From positions 1 through 17,850 of the forward strand of contig JAJONP010000024.1 in assembly GCA_021323555.1 (NCBI GenBank): a DNA stretch of 17,850 bases, written 5' to 3'. This stretch comes from Gammaproteobacteria bacterium. Its GTDB lineage: Bacteria > Pseudomonadota > Gammaproteobacteria > DSM-16500. Numbering within the stretch: the stretch's first letter is position 1; each line of letters begins with the position of its first letter. The translations under genes and the position numbers were made by a program. The notes below the pieces were generated by a model. That model was given only the letters and a program-made list of their open reading frames with translations, did not search any database and was not told where the DNA came from. Shown here in pieces: positions 8,301-15,335 of this stretch.

Positions 8301-11300
8301 GTCAAAGCGATTGACTACCAAACCGCCAATTGGCATGTCAAAGAACACCCCGAAATGCCCGGTATTGAAATCGCCGTGAAATTTTTTGCCAATCTTCTTT
8401 TTGGAGAACATACGCCCCCTAATGAATTATTTTCTTTCTTTGATACTAAAGGCAAACCCTATCCTGTTTTAATTTCACAAACGGTCAAGGGGGATAACCT
8501 GCAGGATGTATTGAATCAATCTCCCGCACAAGTTGCCTCTATACTGGATCAATTACATCCACAATATCTCTCTGAGCAAATCATCCTGGCTATGCTGATA
8601 CACCCTGAAGATGGTAAACCGGATAATTATCAGCTTTTGCCTATGACAATAAAGCAAGGGGAAAAAGCCATAGGCGCTTATCGAATTGTTGGTATCGATA
8701 ATGATCATGCCTTTGTAAAAGCGGTGGGTATTAATGAGGGCAAGCGGATTTTACAGGTAAAATGCGTCTTATTCTGTTTTGAGATGATGCGAAAACCTGT
8801 ACCTTCTGCTGTGACATCTCGTTTACTGGCTTTGTCCCCTGTCCAATTCCTGTCGGAATGGTTACAACATATAATGGATTATCAAACTAACTCGCTCAAA
8901 TTATTTGATAAGAAAGCGCGCCAGCACTTGTTTAAATCCACCGCTAACTCCATCAAGGTTGCTTTACGCCGCGAACGTGAGCGTTTACCCGTAGTCATAA
9001 CTATTCCTTTTCGCGATAAGGCGATTACTGAGTTGTGGGATAGGTTTGTAAGCCTGCAGGAACAGCTGCGTAAGAATCCTCTTATAACTCACTTACAATT
9101 ACTGAAAATCATCACGCCTGCGCTAGGTATCCGATATGAAGAAGCCTTTGAACTCTTTGAAGAACCTTTTTCAGTAGCAGCACGCTTTCATGAGATCGCT
9201 CAAACCCAATATTCAACAGCCATTGCCGGGCGTTATGCAACTCTCACCACCAGCAAGCAAGCTTTAGAAGCGATGGGCTTATCCGAGAAAGAGCAAAAAA
9301 CGATATTGGATGAAGAAAAAGGAGCATGCTTTACCCCTAAAGCAGCTTTAAATCAATTGCATCGTGCTGTAGAACAAAAAGCCAAAGCGGAAGCCTTTGT
9401 TCACGCCTTGGAGCAATGTAAAAAAGATATTTTCAACGAAATATTGTCTGAAAAAGTTAAAGAAGACATTGTCAACCAAATCAACTTTGAGAAAATGTTA
9501 ATTCCTGGAACCAAGAAACCGGATTTATTAAGGCAAGAGGCTATCCTAAAAATAATCTTACAAGAAAAAATTGCTTTTCAAAGCCTGGTGATTCAGCATT
9601 GTGCAGCATTAAAAGATGACTTTCTTTTGAGGTTGCTTAAAAATGCAGAGGGATTAACCAAGTTGAAACTTATTGATTGCCCACAAATTACAGATGAAAT
9701 AGGCGGTTATATTGTCAAACACGTTCCGCATCTTGTAAGTTTAAGTTTGATAAGATTACCGAATATGTCAGGCTTGGGAAAAAAAATAAAGCTGGATCAA
9801 TCTGTTGAGTATGAACCGCTTAATCTTCAACAATTAAAAAGAATTAACGTAAGTGAAAACATTCAATTACACAAGGTGACTATTCAATGTCCTAATCTCA
9901 CTCACGCTATGGTGAGGCGAAACAAGGAGTTAACAGTCCTGGCATTATTGACTGAAAATATGAAGGCTCTAGATATAAGTTACTGTGAAAATTTTAGAGA
10001 TAGAGCGTTAGAATCAACCATTAGGATTTGTAAAAGATTACCACGGCTTAATTTGCAGGGATGTAGTTTAATTCAATCTCATATGTTTCAATGGTTTAGT
10101 GAAAACAAGGCTGATTCATTCCTGGCGTGGAATTTGAAGGAGTTGCAAAAACGAGAAGCAAAACTTAAATACTGCCTAATTGAACAAAAAATTGATTTTG
10201 ATGAAAGGAAGTTTGATGCGGTTGAAATAAAGATCGTTCTTTCAATGCTAGCAAAAAATAAGAATTTACGTGAGATGAATTTTTTTGTTTTAGAAAAGGA
10301 GGAGAAAGTCTCGTTAGATAAGTTGTTTTTTATTTTAAGCGAGTCCGCTTGTTTAGAGAGTATTACTGTCCCGCGCTATAAATTTAATTCAGAAACCGCG
10401 TTGCCACTCTTTAGATTGCTTATGAAAAACAAGTCTCTTAAGATATTTCAATTTGAATTAGAGAATTCAATAGAATTAACCAATAGCTTAATAGAAGCGC
10501 TGCAGTGTAATGCAAGTTTAAACAAGTTGATATTAAATGGGATTGATTATATTGATTTGCTTAAATTACGTAATAACGATGATTTAAAACATACCAAAAC
10601 CATTTCCTATTCGATCTTATATAAGCACGGGCAGGAGGCTCTTGAAAAATTAGAGGAAGGGCTTCGGGTTGGCTACTTGCAGCAAGTAAATATAGCTATT
10701 GATATCTTACTTTCTGTACTAAATAAAGATAATCTCTCCAGGCATAATGATTTGTCTATTCGCAGCCGTGCTGCAGAGGCATTCGGCAAACGAAGCGATA
10801 ATCTCGCTCTTCATGCCGACCATCTCAATATCCTTATCAACGCACTGCTTGCAGAGTTAAAAAACAAGGGTGAGTGGTGTGGATATATTCATGCCAGTGC
10901 AGCAGAGACCATCGGTATTCTGAGAGACATTCTAAAGGCTTATCCGCACCATTCAAGTACTTTCAGCGATGCTTTGATTTCTATAGTGAAGGAAGACTAT
11001 TTGTTACAGGATAATAGACAATCCTTGATTGCACGTGCTAGCGCAATAGAATCGCTTGTGAAATTAGGCTATCCCGTAAAGACTCATTCAGAATATCTAA
11101 TTTTTGTCAATGATTTGGTGTCTGCCTTACAGGCGCAGGAAATTATCGCAGCAACTTCTCTGGTAAAGCTGAGTGAGACATTAAAGGATTGTCCCGAAAA
11201 TTTGAATTCCTTTATCGATGCCTTGCTATCGGGGTTAGAGAGAGAGGACTTGCAGGGTTTTTTTCACGCTACTGCAGCAGAGAGTGTTGGAATGTTAAGC

Positions 11301-12212
11301 GAGATACTTAAAACTTATCCAGGCTTAAATTATCTCAATGAAACACTGTTTTCTATAGTGAAGTCCAGTACTTCATTGTTTGCTCGTATCAGTGCGGCAG
11401 AAGCGCTTCTGAAGTTGGGTAGCCGAAAGATTTATCCAGAACCCTTAAAAAATCTGGTTAGGACTTTGCTCTCTGAATTGAAGACCAACGATCCGAGCAA
11501 TCGTCAGAAAGCGGCGCAAGCCGTTGATAGACTGGGCGAGATTTTGAAAGTTTACCCGGAATACTTAGATACTTTTATCGAGGCTTTGTTGGCAGCGTTG
11601 GAAGATAAAATGTGGGCTGTTCGTTCCACTGCTGCAGGCAGCCTCATGAAGCTCTGCAAGATGCTTCAGGTGTATCCTGTATATCTAAATACCTGTATCC
11701 ATACTCTGCTTCTGAGGCTGCAGGAAGAAGAAAATTCTCTGGCTCGCATTGCGGTAGCCAGCGCCTTGGTGAAACTAATTGAGGCGATAAAGATTTATCC
11801 TGAGTATCTATACGCTTTTGTTGATCCATTGCATTCTGCTTTGAAAGATGAAAGTTTATCTGTTCGTGTGTGTATTGCAGATGCTTTTAGCACCGTCTTG
11901 GAAAATTTAATGGCTTATCGATGTGAAAAAAACAAATTAATACTACAATCTCTATTATGCAGCCTGGAGAGTAGAATATCCGGAGGTGTTGAAAGTGTTG
12001 GCGTATCTGGGAAAGTTACCCAAGAGATTGCGAGCAGCGATGAGATAAAAGATAAAACCCAAATCCCATTATCTAATGCGCAGTTTGGGTTTTATCAATC
12101 TCAAGCGAGTACATCTTCTTCTGAAGCTGACAGACAGCAGCATATTTTGTTTGTCTGTGACGAGAAAAGCACAGTCCAGGAGAGTAATGTGGCAGTGTCC
12201 CATTTTTTTTGA
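5382..12212 (+). CDS. Giant putative effector: two kinase-like modules, ankyrin, LRR and HEAT repeats (2276 aa)
   Basis: ATG 5382 follows AAGGAG with 8 bases between. Residues 1-170 are helical. Kinase-like module 1 (about 175-520) has a candidate ATP-binding Lys205, a catalytic-loop-like D461-A-K463-T-D-N466 and a metal-binding-like I-D489-N-D491. Ankyrin-type repeats follow at about 740-885. Kinase-like module 2 (about 960-1125) has candidate K987, H1074-P-E-D1077-G-K-P-D-N1082 and I-D1106-N-D1108. Each module is followed by a similar helical segment ending in N-P-x-I-T-H (N601, N1232). LRRs of cysteine-containing and ribonuclease-inhibitor type occupy about 1400-1720. About ten HEAT repeats, with the pattern Y-P-x-x-L-x-x-F-I-x-A-L-L then A-A-x-S-L-x-K-L, occupy about 1764-2180. 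A disordered Ser-rich tail ends the protein. The D-x-K-x-D-N plus I-D-N-D pattern recalls lipid-kinase-like effectors such as the OpiA/LegA5 group; that link is from memory. It has no signal peptide and probably acts in the host cell. Confidence 0.8.
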   Translation: MFKRKSPLPLLLEAYQLETLLGAQYYCLINAIQSLKTKEKTSALKEDYHRTTLAGLYRLILSYPLQEGRLRETWQVLAECLPPYCFAENENPFARLKAAYEQILKAMAELNRSDWSVRYTALHYLESIRLGYEKAIADFKVALEHPERLQPYQYRASLALLGEGYYHLPVEIARKILCVNEKGMEVKHNEAGSHAVCAAEGVHYKPHLQADAPINPGKEYAVSSLMQLIGGHALAAAPSTLLSVEHIPVVDPEKKRNIGGLIQGGLTVEGICFRDYLKCRLAIQTWQSRLPARALICLLQDNQSGFKAALEIAQKHHPAIFTATERENQSEVLREAFEKLCQGKPDNAQLIDIQESAGRPENNRRNAFRGLFENYLRFGGELIHLQALVGIFYQYPSLMENHSVIDVLQQCKQAKCLFKLFPATSIAQALQLVGELLTEKYLDPEATSALWIGLLLSLPCDAKTDNFILQLDYDEASHQLKACRIVAIDNDLSLKMPFSQNQHNQLCLETKNLLIAIPELTSQPLHPVIRQRLLATSAHSQFFTWLCILAQRDNDYAAWQAQGTVTQSALSAIDIPMRLPEQVWSFVKSQWHTLQELIRANPTITHGECLIGLYPLVAKTYQGLEQISRVPEVLSMETTLYRFFDEGGCCPVERLIPDWPEEAARLQCAKASPLVSVTEQCKRELSQIDWFAIPVEEQWPLVESLSLIPALTLKDWQGASCQDITPCLQTWFRQAVVRGSPLAAYRLLQLGASVSKADESQQTALHHFCLDYLSYPNSEAIALMAEVLLTHHTCQPNQYNARGYTPLLQWINATPDPASLTPAQTQSAFRVLEVLSEHGANLEAKDVAKHETALDKTMREEGAKITWFIALIERGAGIHANGAAIVKFINTLNPVQHPGLPQALSQLAERNLSARWALGQRVWRANPNKDAEIMIRGTDSGEVYLPRPIENRLLTRKHTFDTEGDTTNYGRRVVKAIDYQTANWHVKEHPEMPGIEIAVKFFANLLFGEHTPPNELFSFFDTKGKPYPVLISQTVKGDNLQDVLNQSPAQVASILDQLHPQYLSEQIILAMLIHPEDGKPDNYQLLPMTIKQGEKAIGAYRIVGIDNDHAFVKAVGINEGKRILQVKCVLFCFEMMRKPVPSAVTSRLLALSPVQFLSEWLQHIMDYQTNSLKLFDKKARQHLFKSTANSIKVALRRERERLPVVITIPFRDKAITELWDRFVSLQEQLRKNPLITHLQLLKIITPALGIRYEEAFELFEEPFSVAARFHEIAQTQYSTAIAGRYATLTTSKQALEAMGLSEKEQKTILDEEKGACFTPKAALNQLHRAVEQKAKAEAFVHALEQCKKDIFNEILSEKVKEDIVNQINFEKMLIPGTKKPDLLRQEAILKIILQEKIAFQSLVIQHCAALKDDFLLRLLKNAEGLTKLKLIDCPQITDEIGGYIVKHVPHLVSLSLIRLPNMSGLGKKIKLDQSVEYEPLNLQQLKRINVSENIQLHKVTIQCPNLTHAMVRRNKELTVLALLTENMKALDISYCENFRDRALESTIRICKRLPRLNLQGCSLIQSHMFQWFSENKADSFLAWNLKELQKREAKLKYCLIEQKIDFDERKFDAVEIKIVLSMLAKNKNLREMNFFVLEKEEKVSLDKLFFILSESACLESITVPRYKFNSETALPLFRLLMKNKSLKIFQFELENSIELTNSLIEALQCNASLNKLILNGIDYIDLLKLRNNDDLKHTKTISYSILYKHGQEALEKLEEGLRVGYLQQVNIAIDILLSVLNKDNLSRHNDLSIRSRAAEAFGKRSDNLALHADHLNILINALLAELKNKGEWCGYIHASAAETIGILRDILKAYPHHSSTFSDALISIVKEDYLLQDNRQSLIARASAIESLVKLGYPVKTHSEYLIFVNDLVSALQAQEIIAATSLVKLSETLKDCPENLNSFIDALLSGLEREDLQGFFHATAAESVGMLSEILKTYPGLNYLNETLFSIVKSSTSLFARISAAEALLKLGSRKIYPEPLKNLVRTLLSELKTNDPSNRQKAAQAVDRLGEILKVYPEYLDTFIEALLAALEDKMWAVRSTAAGSLMKLCKMLQVYPVYLNTCIHTLLLRLQEEENSLARIAVASALVKLIEAIKIYPEYLYAFVDPLHSALKDESLSVRVCIADAFSTVLENLMAYRCEKNKLILQSLLCSLESRISGGVESVGVSGKVTQEIASSDEIKDKTQIPLSNAQFGFYQSQASTSSSEADRQQHILFVCDEKSTVQESNVAVSHFF

Positions 12213-12313
12213 TTTAACGGATTGACCTTCCTCCAATAAAAGCTACTATTCAAAAATAGAAAAAATCCCGGTATGGGCTTAAGATGGCTTAACCTGAAAG
12301 AGGGTAGAGAAGG

Positions 12314-12485
12314 ATGAAAAAAGCAAGTTTCCTGAAGAACAAATAGTTTTTGCGTTAAGACAAGGGGCTCCCGGGGAGCATGGAAGAAGTCTGCCGAAAA
12401 ATAGGCATAGTACAAGCGACTTTATAACTGGCGCAAGAAATAGGGGGAGGGCTTCGAATAGCTGAATCAAGGCGGTTAAGGCAGA
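12314..12485 (+). pseudogene. IS3-family orfA transposase relic (frameshifted)
   Basis: Across several frames the sequence spells the N-terminal helix-turn-helix protein of IS3 elements: M-K-K, then S-K-F-P-E-E-Q-I-V-F-A-L-R-Q, then after a shift E-V-C-R-K-I-G-I-V-Q-A-T, then Y-N-W-R-K-K, and finally G-L-R-I-A-E-S-R-R-L-R-Q. At least three frameshifts or small deletions break it. The second reading frame (the DDE domain) is absent: the relic stops exactly where repeat copy 2 begins, suggesting truncation by the repeat or by the recombination that placed it. The 100 bases between the giant gene and this relic hold nothing I recognise. Confidence 0.75.
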
Positions 12486-12950
12486 CGATGTCTCGAAAGT
12501 ACGCTTATGTATCCTAAAGTATTATTATATAGCTAGAAATATCTGAATATATCTCATTGTTTTCCTATATGGGTGAATATTCTGATCTGTAGCCCAATAA
12601 ACGAACAGATAAGGGCGGTATTTTCTCAGAAATTTAAAGGATTATTGGTTTTATAGATCCAATCTTTTAATCCCTTGGTCGAAGGTTCGATTCCTTCACG
12701 GCCCATCAAAAGCCCTACAAGTTCAAACGAGTATTGATATTCCGAAAGGTTATTTTTTGTCCAAAAAATAAATTTAGAAATATTTTAGAAAAATTCTAGA
12801 AAAAACGATCCATTGCTCTAAGTCAACAGGGCTAGGAAAATTGGGGTCCTTTACAATTGTGGGGCACTTCGATCAGCCGCATAATGTCCTCAGTCCCCAT
12901 CTGTAGTTGTCAAATGCTATGAAACCATAGGCGCGACGCTGAATAAATGC
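12486..12950 (+). repeat. Repeat copy 2: module junction with embedded tRNA-Lys 3' half
   Basis: This is the second copy of the repeat at 3297, in the same orientation, with homology on both sides of the tRNA-Lys segment. It separates the effector module from the stress module. Flank similarity to copy 1 is patchy, while the tRNA segment is nearly identical. The homology fades near 12950; nothing else is recognised up to the FNR box at 13078. Confidence 0.8.
12664..12708 (+). other. Partial tRNA-Lys(UUU), anticodon loop to CCA-like end; candidate att core
   Basis: This is the same segment as at 3474-3518, 43 of 45 bases identical. The changes are in the anticodon-stem region (CCCTT for CCATT) and in the CCA end (CATCA for CACCA). 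The T arm and acceptor strand are intact. No 5' tRNA half is present, so it is not a functional tRNA. Confidence 0.8.
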
Positions 12951-13077
12951 GCCTTTTCGGGTGGCAGGGCTCTGATTTTTTACAATGCCACAATTTCTGA
13001 TTTTTCTGCAAAAAAGATAGAAAGGTTATTGACTGGGCATTTTTCACTCGATAGTCAGGTCATTGCGCTTATTTTGG

Positions 13078-13091
13078 TTGATTTAAATCAA
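13078..13091. promoter_or_regulatory. FNR-type box upstream of the BON gene
   Basis: TTGATTTAAATCAA matches the FNR consensus TTGAT-N4-ATCAA exactly. If the site centres at -41.5, the -10 would fall on AATAAT (13114-13119) and transcription would begin near 13126, leaving a 65-base leader before the ATG at 13191. The likely ligand is the Crp/Fnr regulator encoded at 15336. Confidence 0.75.
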
Positions 13092-13190
13092 TTACATAAA
13101 AAATTTTTTATTAAATAATCATAATGTATTGTTATGGAAAATAGGCTAAAGAACAGCTTGGTATTATTAGATGACGAGGAGAAAGTTATT

Positions 13191-13844
13191 ATGATGACGG
13201 AAAATCAATTGTATAGCACTATAATGGAAAAATTGGATTTCGAACCTACAATAGATCCTGCCAATATTACTATTGCTATACATGATGGAGTGGTAACCGT
13301 AGGTGGTACTGTGGGTAGTTATCCTGAAAAACGTTCAGTTGAGCGTGCCGTTAATAGCATTTATGGCGTTAAAGCCGTAGCAAATGAAGTGGAAGTTAAC
13401 CTTTTAGAAAGTTACAAACGCAATGATGCAGATATTGCAAGAGCAGCAGTTGATGCCATTGAATGGCATGTAATGGCTCCTCATGACAGAATTAAAGTTA
13501 GCGTAGAAAAAGGTAGAATTACGCTTTCTGGAGAAGTAGACTGGGGATATCAAAGGAGCTATGCTGAAAAAGCTGTTAGAAATTTATTAGGTATTACAGG
13601 AGTAAATAACCACATCATAGTTAAGCCCCGCATTTCAGCAAAGAATGTAAAAGATAAAATTGTCAAGGAATTTGAACGAAATGCCGAAATTGATGCTAAA
13701 AATATTCAGATTGAAACAATAGGAAACAAAGTGCTTTTAAAAGGAAAAGTACGTTCATGGGCTGAAATTCAAGAAGCTTCCCGTGGTGCCTGGTCAGTTC
13801 CGGGGGTTACTGAAGTGGAAAATAAACTCACCATCGATTTCTGA
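13191..13844 (+). CDS. Triple BON-domain protein
   Basis: ATG 13191 (or 13194) is chosen over the ATG at 13134 because AGGAG lies 9 bases upstream and because the predicted promoter start near 13126 would leave almost no leader for the earlier one. The 217-aa product has three BON domains in tandem (about residues 5-70, 77-143 and 147-216), each with I-x-V-x-x-G-x-V-T/L-x-G and a closing G-V-x-x-V-x-N-x-I/V. BON domains bind phospholipid or other surfaces; the best-known example, OsmY, is periplasmic. Here no signal peptide precedes the first domain, so a cytoplasmic location is predicted. It is convergent with the CBS gene and shares a strong hairpin with it. An FNR box upstream suggests low-oxygen or stress induction. 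Confidence 0.85.
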   Translation: MMTENQLYSTIMEKLDFEPTIDPANITIAIHDGVVTVGGTVGSYPEKRSVERAVNSIYGVKAVANEVEVNLLESYKRNDADIARAAVDAIEWHVMAPHDRIKVSVEKGRITLSGEVDWGYQRSYAEKAVRNLLGITGVNNHIIVKPRISAKNVKDKIVKEFERNAEIDAKNIQIETIGNKVLLKGKVRSWAEIQEASRGAWSVPGVTEVENKLTIDF

Positions 13845-13860
13845 AGAAAAATATTCATAT

Positions 13861-13899
13861 TAAACTAATTAGCCAACGATTTGTTGGCTAATTAGTTTA
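13861..13899. terminator. Bidirectional terminator between convergent BON and CBS genes
   Basis: A perfect 17-bp stem (TAAACTAATTAGCCAAC with its complement) encloses a GATTT loop, 17 bases after the BON stop and 15 bases beyond the CBS stop. The arms end in short A/T runs on both sides, so it can serve both genes. Confidence 0.75.
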
Positions 13900-13913
13900 C
13901 GACTTTAATCCTA

Positions 13914-14354
13914 TCAAGCTGCAGAGGCTTTCTCATCTGGAGTGGCTTCAGAGAATAGCTCTCCCAAAACTGTTTTATCTTCAACGCGACGCAGGATGTC
14001 TCCTAATGATAGGATTCCCGTTAAGGCTTGGGTTTTGTCCTTGATTAACACGCGGCGCACATTGTGCTTGCACATTTGATAGATAGCATGCCGAACGAAA
14101 TCCTCTTCTTCACAAAATACTACTTCTTTAGACATGATTTCAGTAATAGGTATTTCGCTCAACTCTTTATTTTTGGCTATAGCACGGATAACAATATCTC
14201 GATCACTAACGACACCTTTAATATGTTTATTATCATTACCAACGGGTAAAATACCGCAACCCACGCTTTTCATTTTTTTAGCTGCGTCTAACACAGTCGC
14301 TTCTTCTCCCAAAAGAGCAGGGCTTCGGGTCATTACATTGGAAATTTTCATCAT
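13914..14354 (-). CDS. Two-CBS-domain protein
   Basis: This 146-aa protein is a stand-alone CBS pair (Bateman module): CBS1 about residues 7-62 (M-T-R-S-P, then G-V-V-S-D-R-D-I-V-I-R) and CBS2 about 72-130 (M-S-K-E-V, then G-I-L-S-L-G-D-I-L-R-R). Such modules bind adenosine nucleotides and act as energy sensors; the S-D-R-D and S-L-G-D segments are where the ribose-contacting residues normally lie. The gene begins M-M; GGGAGG is 4 bases before the first ATG and 7 before the second (14351), so the second may be the real start. It has no membrane segment or fused effector domain, and its partner is unknown. It is transcribed away from the host-attachment gene, with an FNR-type box about 70 bases upstream. 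Confidence 0.88.
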   Translation of the reverse strand: MMKISNVMTRSPALLGEEATVLDAAKKMKSVGCGILPVGNDNKHIKGVVSDRDIVIRAIAKNKELSEIPITEIMSKEVVFCEEEDFVRHAIYQMCKHNVRRVLIKDKTQALTGILSLGDILRRVEDKTVLGELFSEATPDEKASAA

Positions 14355-14423
14355 TAATCCTCCCTAAATAATTAATAATTTAAAATTCACAGCCTATTGA
14401 AGCACTTTCATTTATAGTGTGCC

Positions 14424-14437
14424 TTGACTAAAATCAA
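14424..14437. promoter_or_regulatory. FNR-type box upstream of the CBS gene
   Basis: TTGACTAAAATCAA differs from the FNR consensus by one base. On the minus strand a centre at -41.5 would put the -10 at 14396-14401 (TTCAAT on the coding strand) and the transcript start near 14389. Confidence 0.7.
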
Positions 14438-14472
14438 GGACTATTAAAAGTAAATCCTTTATTCTATCTCAA

Positions 14473-14651
14473 GGTAGCGAACGCAAGCATATGTGAACCA
14501 TCACATATCGCAAGGAAGATGCTAGCGAATGTTTTTGGGTATAACTAATGGAATAGTCAAACTATTGAAGTTAGAAAACCTGATAGCTTTCATACATCAT
14601 CCGTCTGAACTAAGCGGTTCAGACAGCGCGTTCGCTACCGTTTTATCAGGT
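14473..14651 (+). promoter_or_regulatory. Structured regulatory region with competing inverted repeats
   Basis: The region between the divergent CBS and host-attachment genes holds several perfect inverted repeats. GGTAGCGAACGC (14473-14484) pairs with GCGTTCGCTACC (14628-14639). ACCTGATA (14578-14585) pairs with TATCAGGT (14644-14651). GTCTGAAC (14603-14610) pairs with GTTCAGAC (14617-14624). The first two pairings cross each other, so they form either alternative folds or a pseudoknot. The region could be a regulated 5' leader for the gene at 14678 or a small RNA. The transcript start is not known. Confidence 0.45.
14489..14508. promoter_or_regulatory. Crp/Fnr-like palindrome with CRP half-sites at FNR spacing
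   Basis: ATATGTGAACCATCACATAT is a perfect inverted repeat with an ACCA centre. The half-sites TGTGA/TCACA are those of CRP, but the gap is 4 bases, as in FNR boxes, instead of CRP's 6. It may bind a Crp/Fnr-family protein. Confidence 0.45.
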
Positions 14652-14677
14652 AAGAAACATAGAGAGGCGATTAGCTA

Positions 14678-15121
14678 ATGAAGAAACGGGCTATACTGGT
14701 AATGGCCAACACGATTAAAGCCAAAATTTATTTAGTTGTTGATCATCAATGTTCCCTTGTGCAAGAACTAACTCATCCTCAAAGTCGTCTGAAAACGCAG
14801 CAATTAGTCACTGATAAGCCAGGGCACTACCAAACCAGTCATAGTGCTCATGGACAATTTATTTCGCCATCCAATCCTCATGAGAAAGAACATGGTTGCT
14901 TTGCCAAAAAGGTATCTGACTTTTTAGAAAAAGAGGTAGTTAAAGAACATTATCAACAAATTATTTTATGCGCAGACCCTCATTTTTATGGTTTACTGAA
15001 TCAAGCCATGTCTACGGCCATAAAAAATTTAATCGTAAAGACCATTGAAAAAAATTATATTCCACTATCCCCTGTTAAGTTAAATAAAGTGATTGAAAAT
15101 ATTATCCACGAACCTGTTTAA
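14678..15121 (+). CDS. Host-attachment family protein (eRF1-domain-2-like)
   Basis: This 147-aa protein starts M-K-K-R-A-I-L-V-M-A-N with the typical first beta strand of the family annotated as 'protein required for attachment to host cells'. It continues with a polar middle (H-G-Q-F, then H-E-K-E-H), an F-A-K-K-V-S-D-F-L-E helix and I-I-L-C-A-D-P-H-F-Y-G-L-L, where related proteins have a similar A-P/D-P-x-x-L-G-x-L/L-L motif. The fold is related to domain 2 of eRF1, and the adhesion role implied by the name is poorly supported for the family in general. It has no signal peptide, so it is probably cytoplasmic. AGAGG precedes the ATG by about 9 bases. It follows a structured leader and sits amid stress genes. 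Confidence 0.75.
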   Translation: MKKRAILVMANTIKAKIYLVVDHQCSLVQELTHPQSRLKTQQLVTDKPGHYQTSHSAHGQFISPSNPHEKEHGCFAKKVSDFLEKEVVKEHYQQIILCADPHFYGLLNQAMSTAIKNLIVKTIEKNYIPLSPVKLNKVIENIIHEPV

Positions 15122-15179
15122 AAAATCTTGTTGATGCCGTCAGCCAATTAGGCTAACCCGTATTGATGTTCAGAAAAAA

Positions 15180-15208
15180 GGGCGTTTTAAGCCCATTCTT
15201 AATTTTTT
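15180..15208 (+). terminator. Weak terminator candidate
   Basis: GGGC and GCCC form a 4-bp stem around GTTTTAA, followed within 7 bases by a T-rich tract. The stem is short. A second small hairpin (AGCC/GGCT, 15142-15154) lies just upstream. Confidence 0.35.
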
Positions 15209-15237
15209 ACTCTTATCAATTTACAAGAACAATGATA

Positions 15238-15266
15238 TTGAAAAAAATAACCAGATTGGGTATAAT
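15238..15266 (+). promoter_or_regulatory. Sigma-70 promoter for the Crp/Fnr gene
   Basis: TTGAAA (15238-15243) and TATAAT (15261-15266) are separated by 17 bases, which is close to ideal. Transcription would begin about 60 bases before the ATG at 15336. No full FNR box is present here, which suggests the regulator is made constitutively. Confidence 0.7.
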
Positions 15267-15335
15267 CTTTTAAGAAAGGATTAAGTTACCAGAATTTAAC
15301 TATTATAATAATTGACCTTGTTTTGGTAAATCATT

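Noticed and set aside
10720..11930. CRISPR-like or satellite repeat from the regular HEAT units
   Set aside because: The periodicity is at protein level; the DNA units are diverged and lie within one open frame.
13134..13190. ATG at 13134 as the start of the BON protein
   Set aside because: The predicted transcript start is only about 8 bases away, and the ATG at 13191 has AGGAG at good spacing.
15313..15335. FNR box before the Crp/Fnr gene (TTGAC followed by AATCA)
   Set aside because: The half-sites are far too widely spaced for one Fnr-type dimer.
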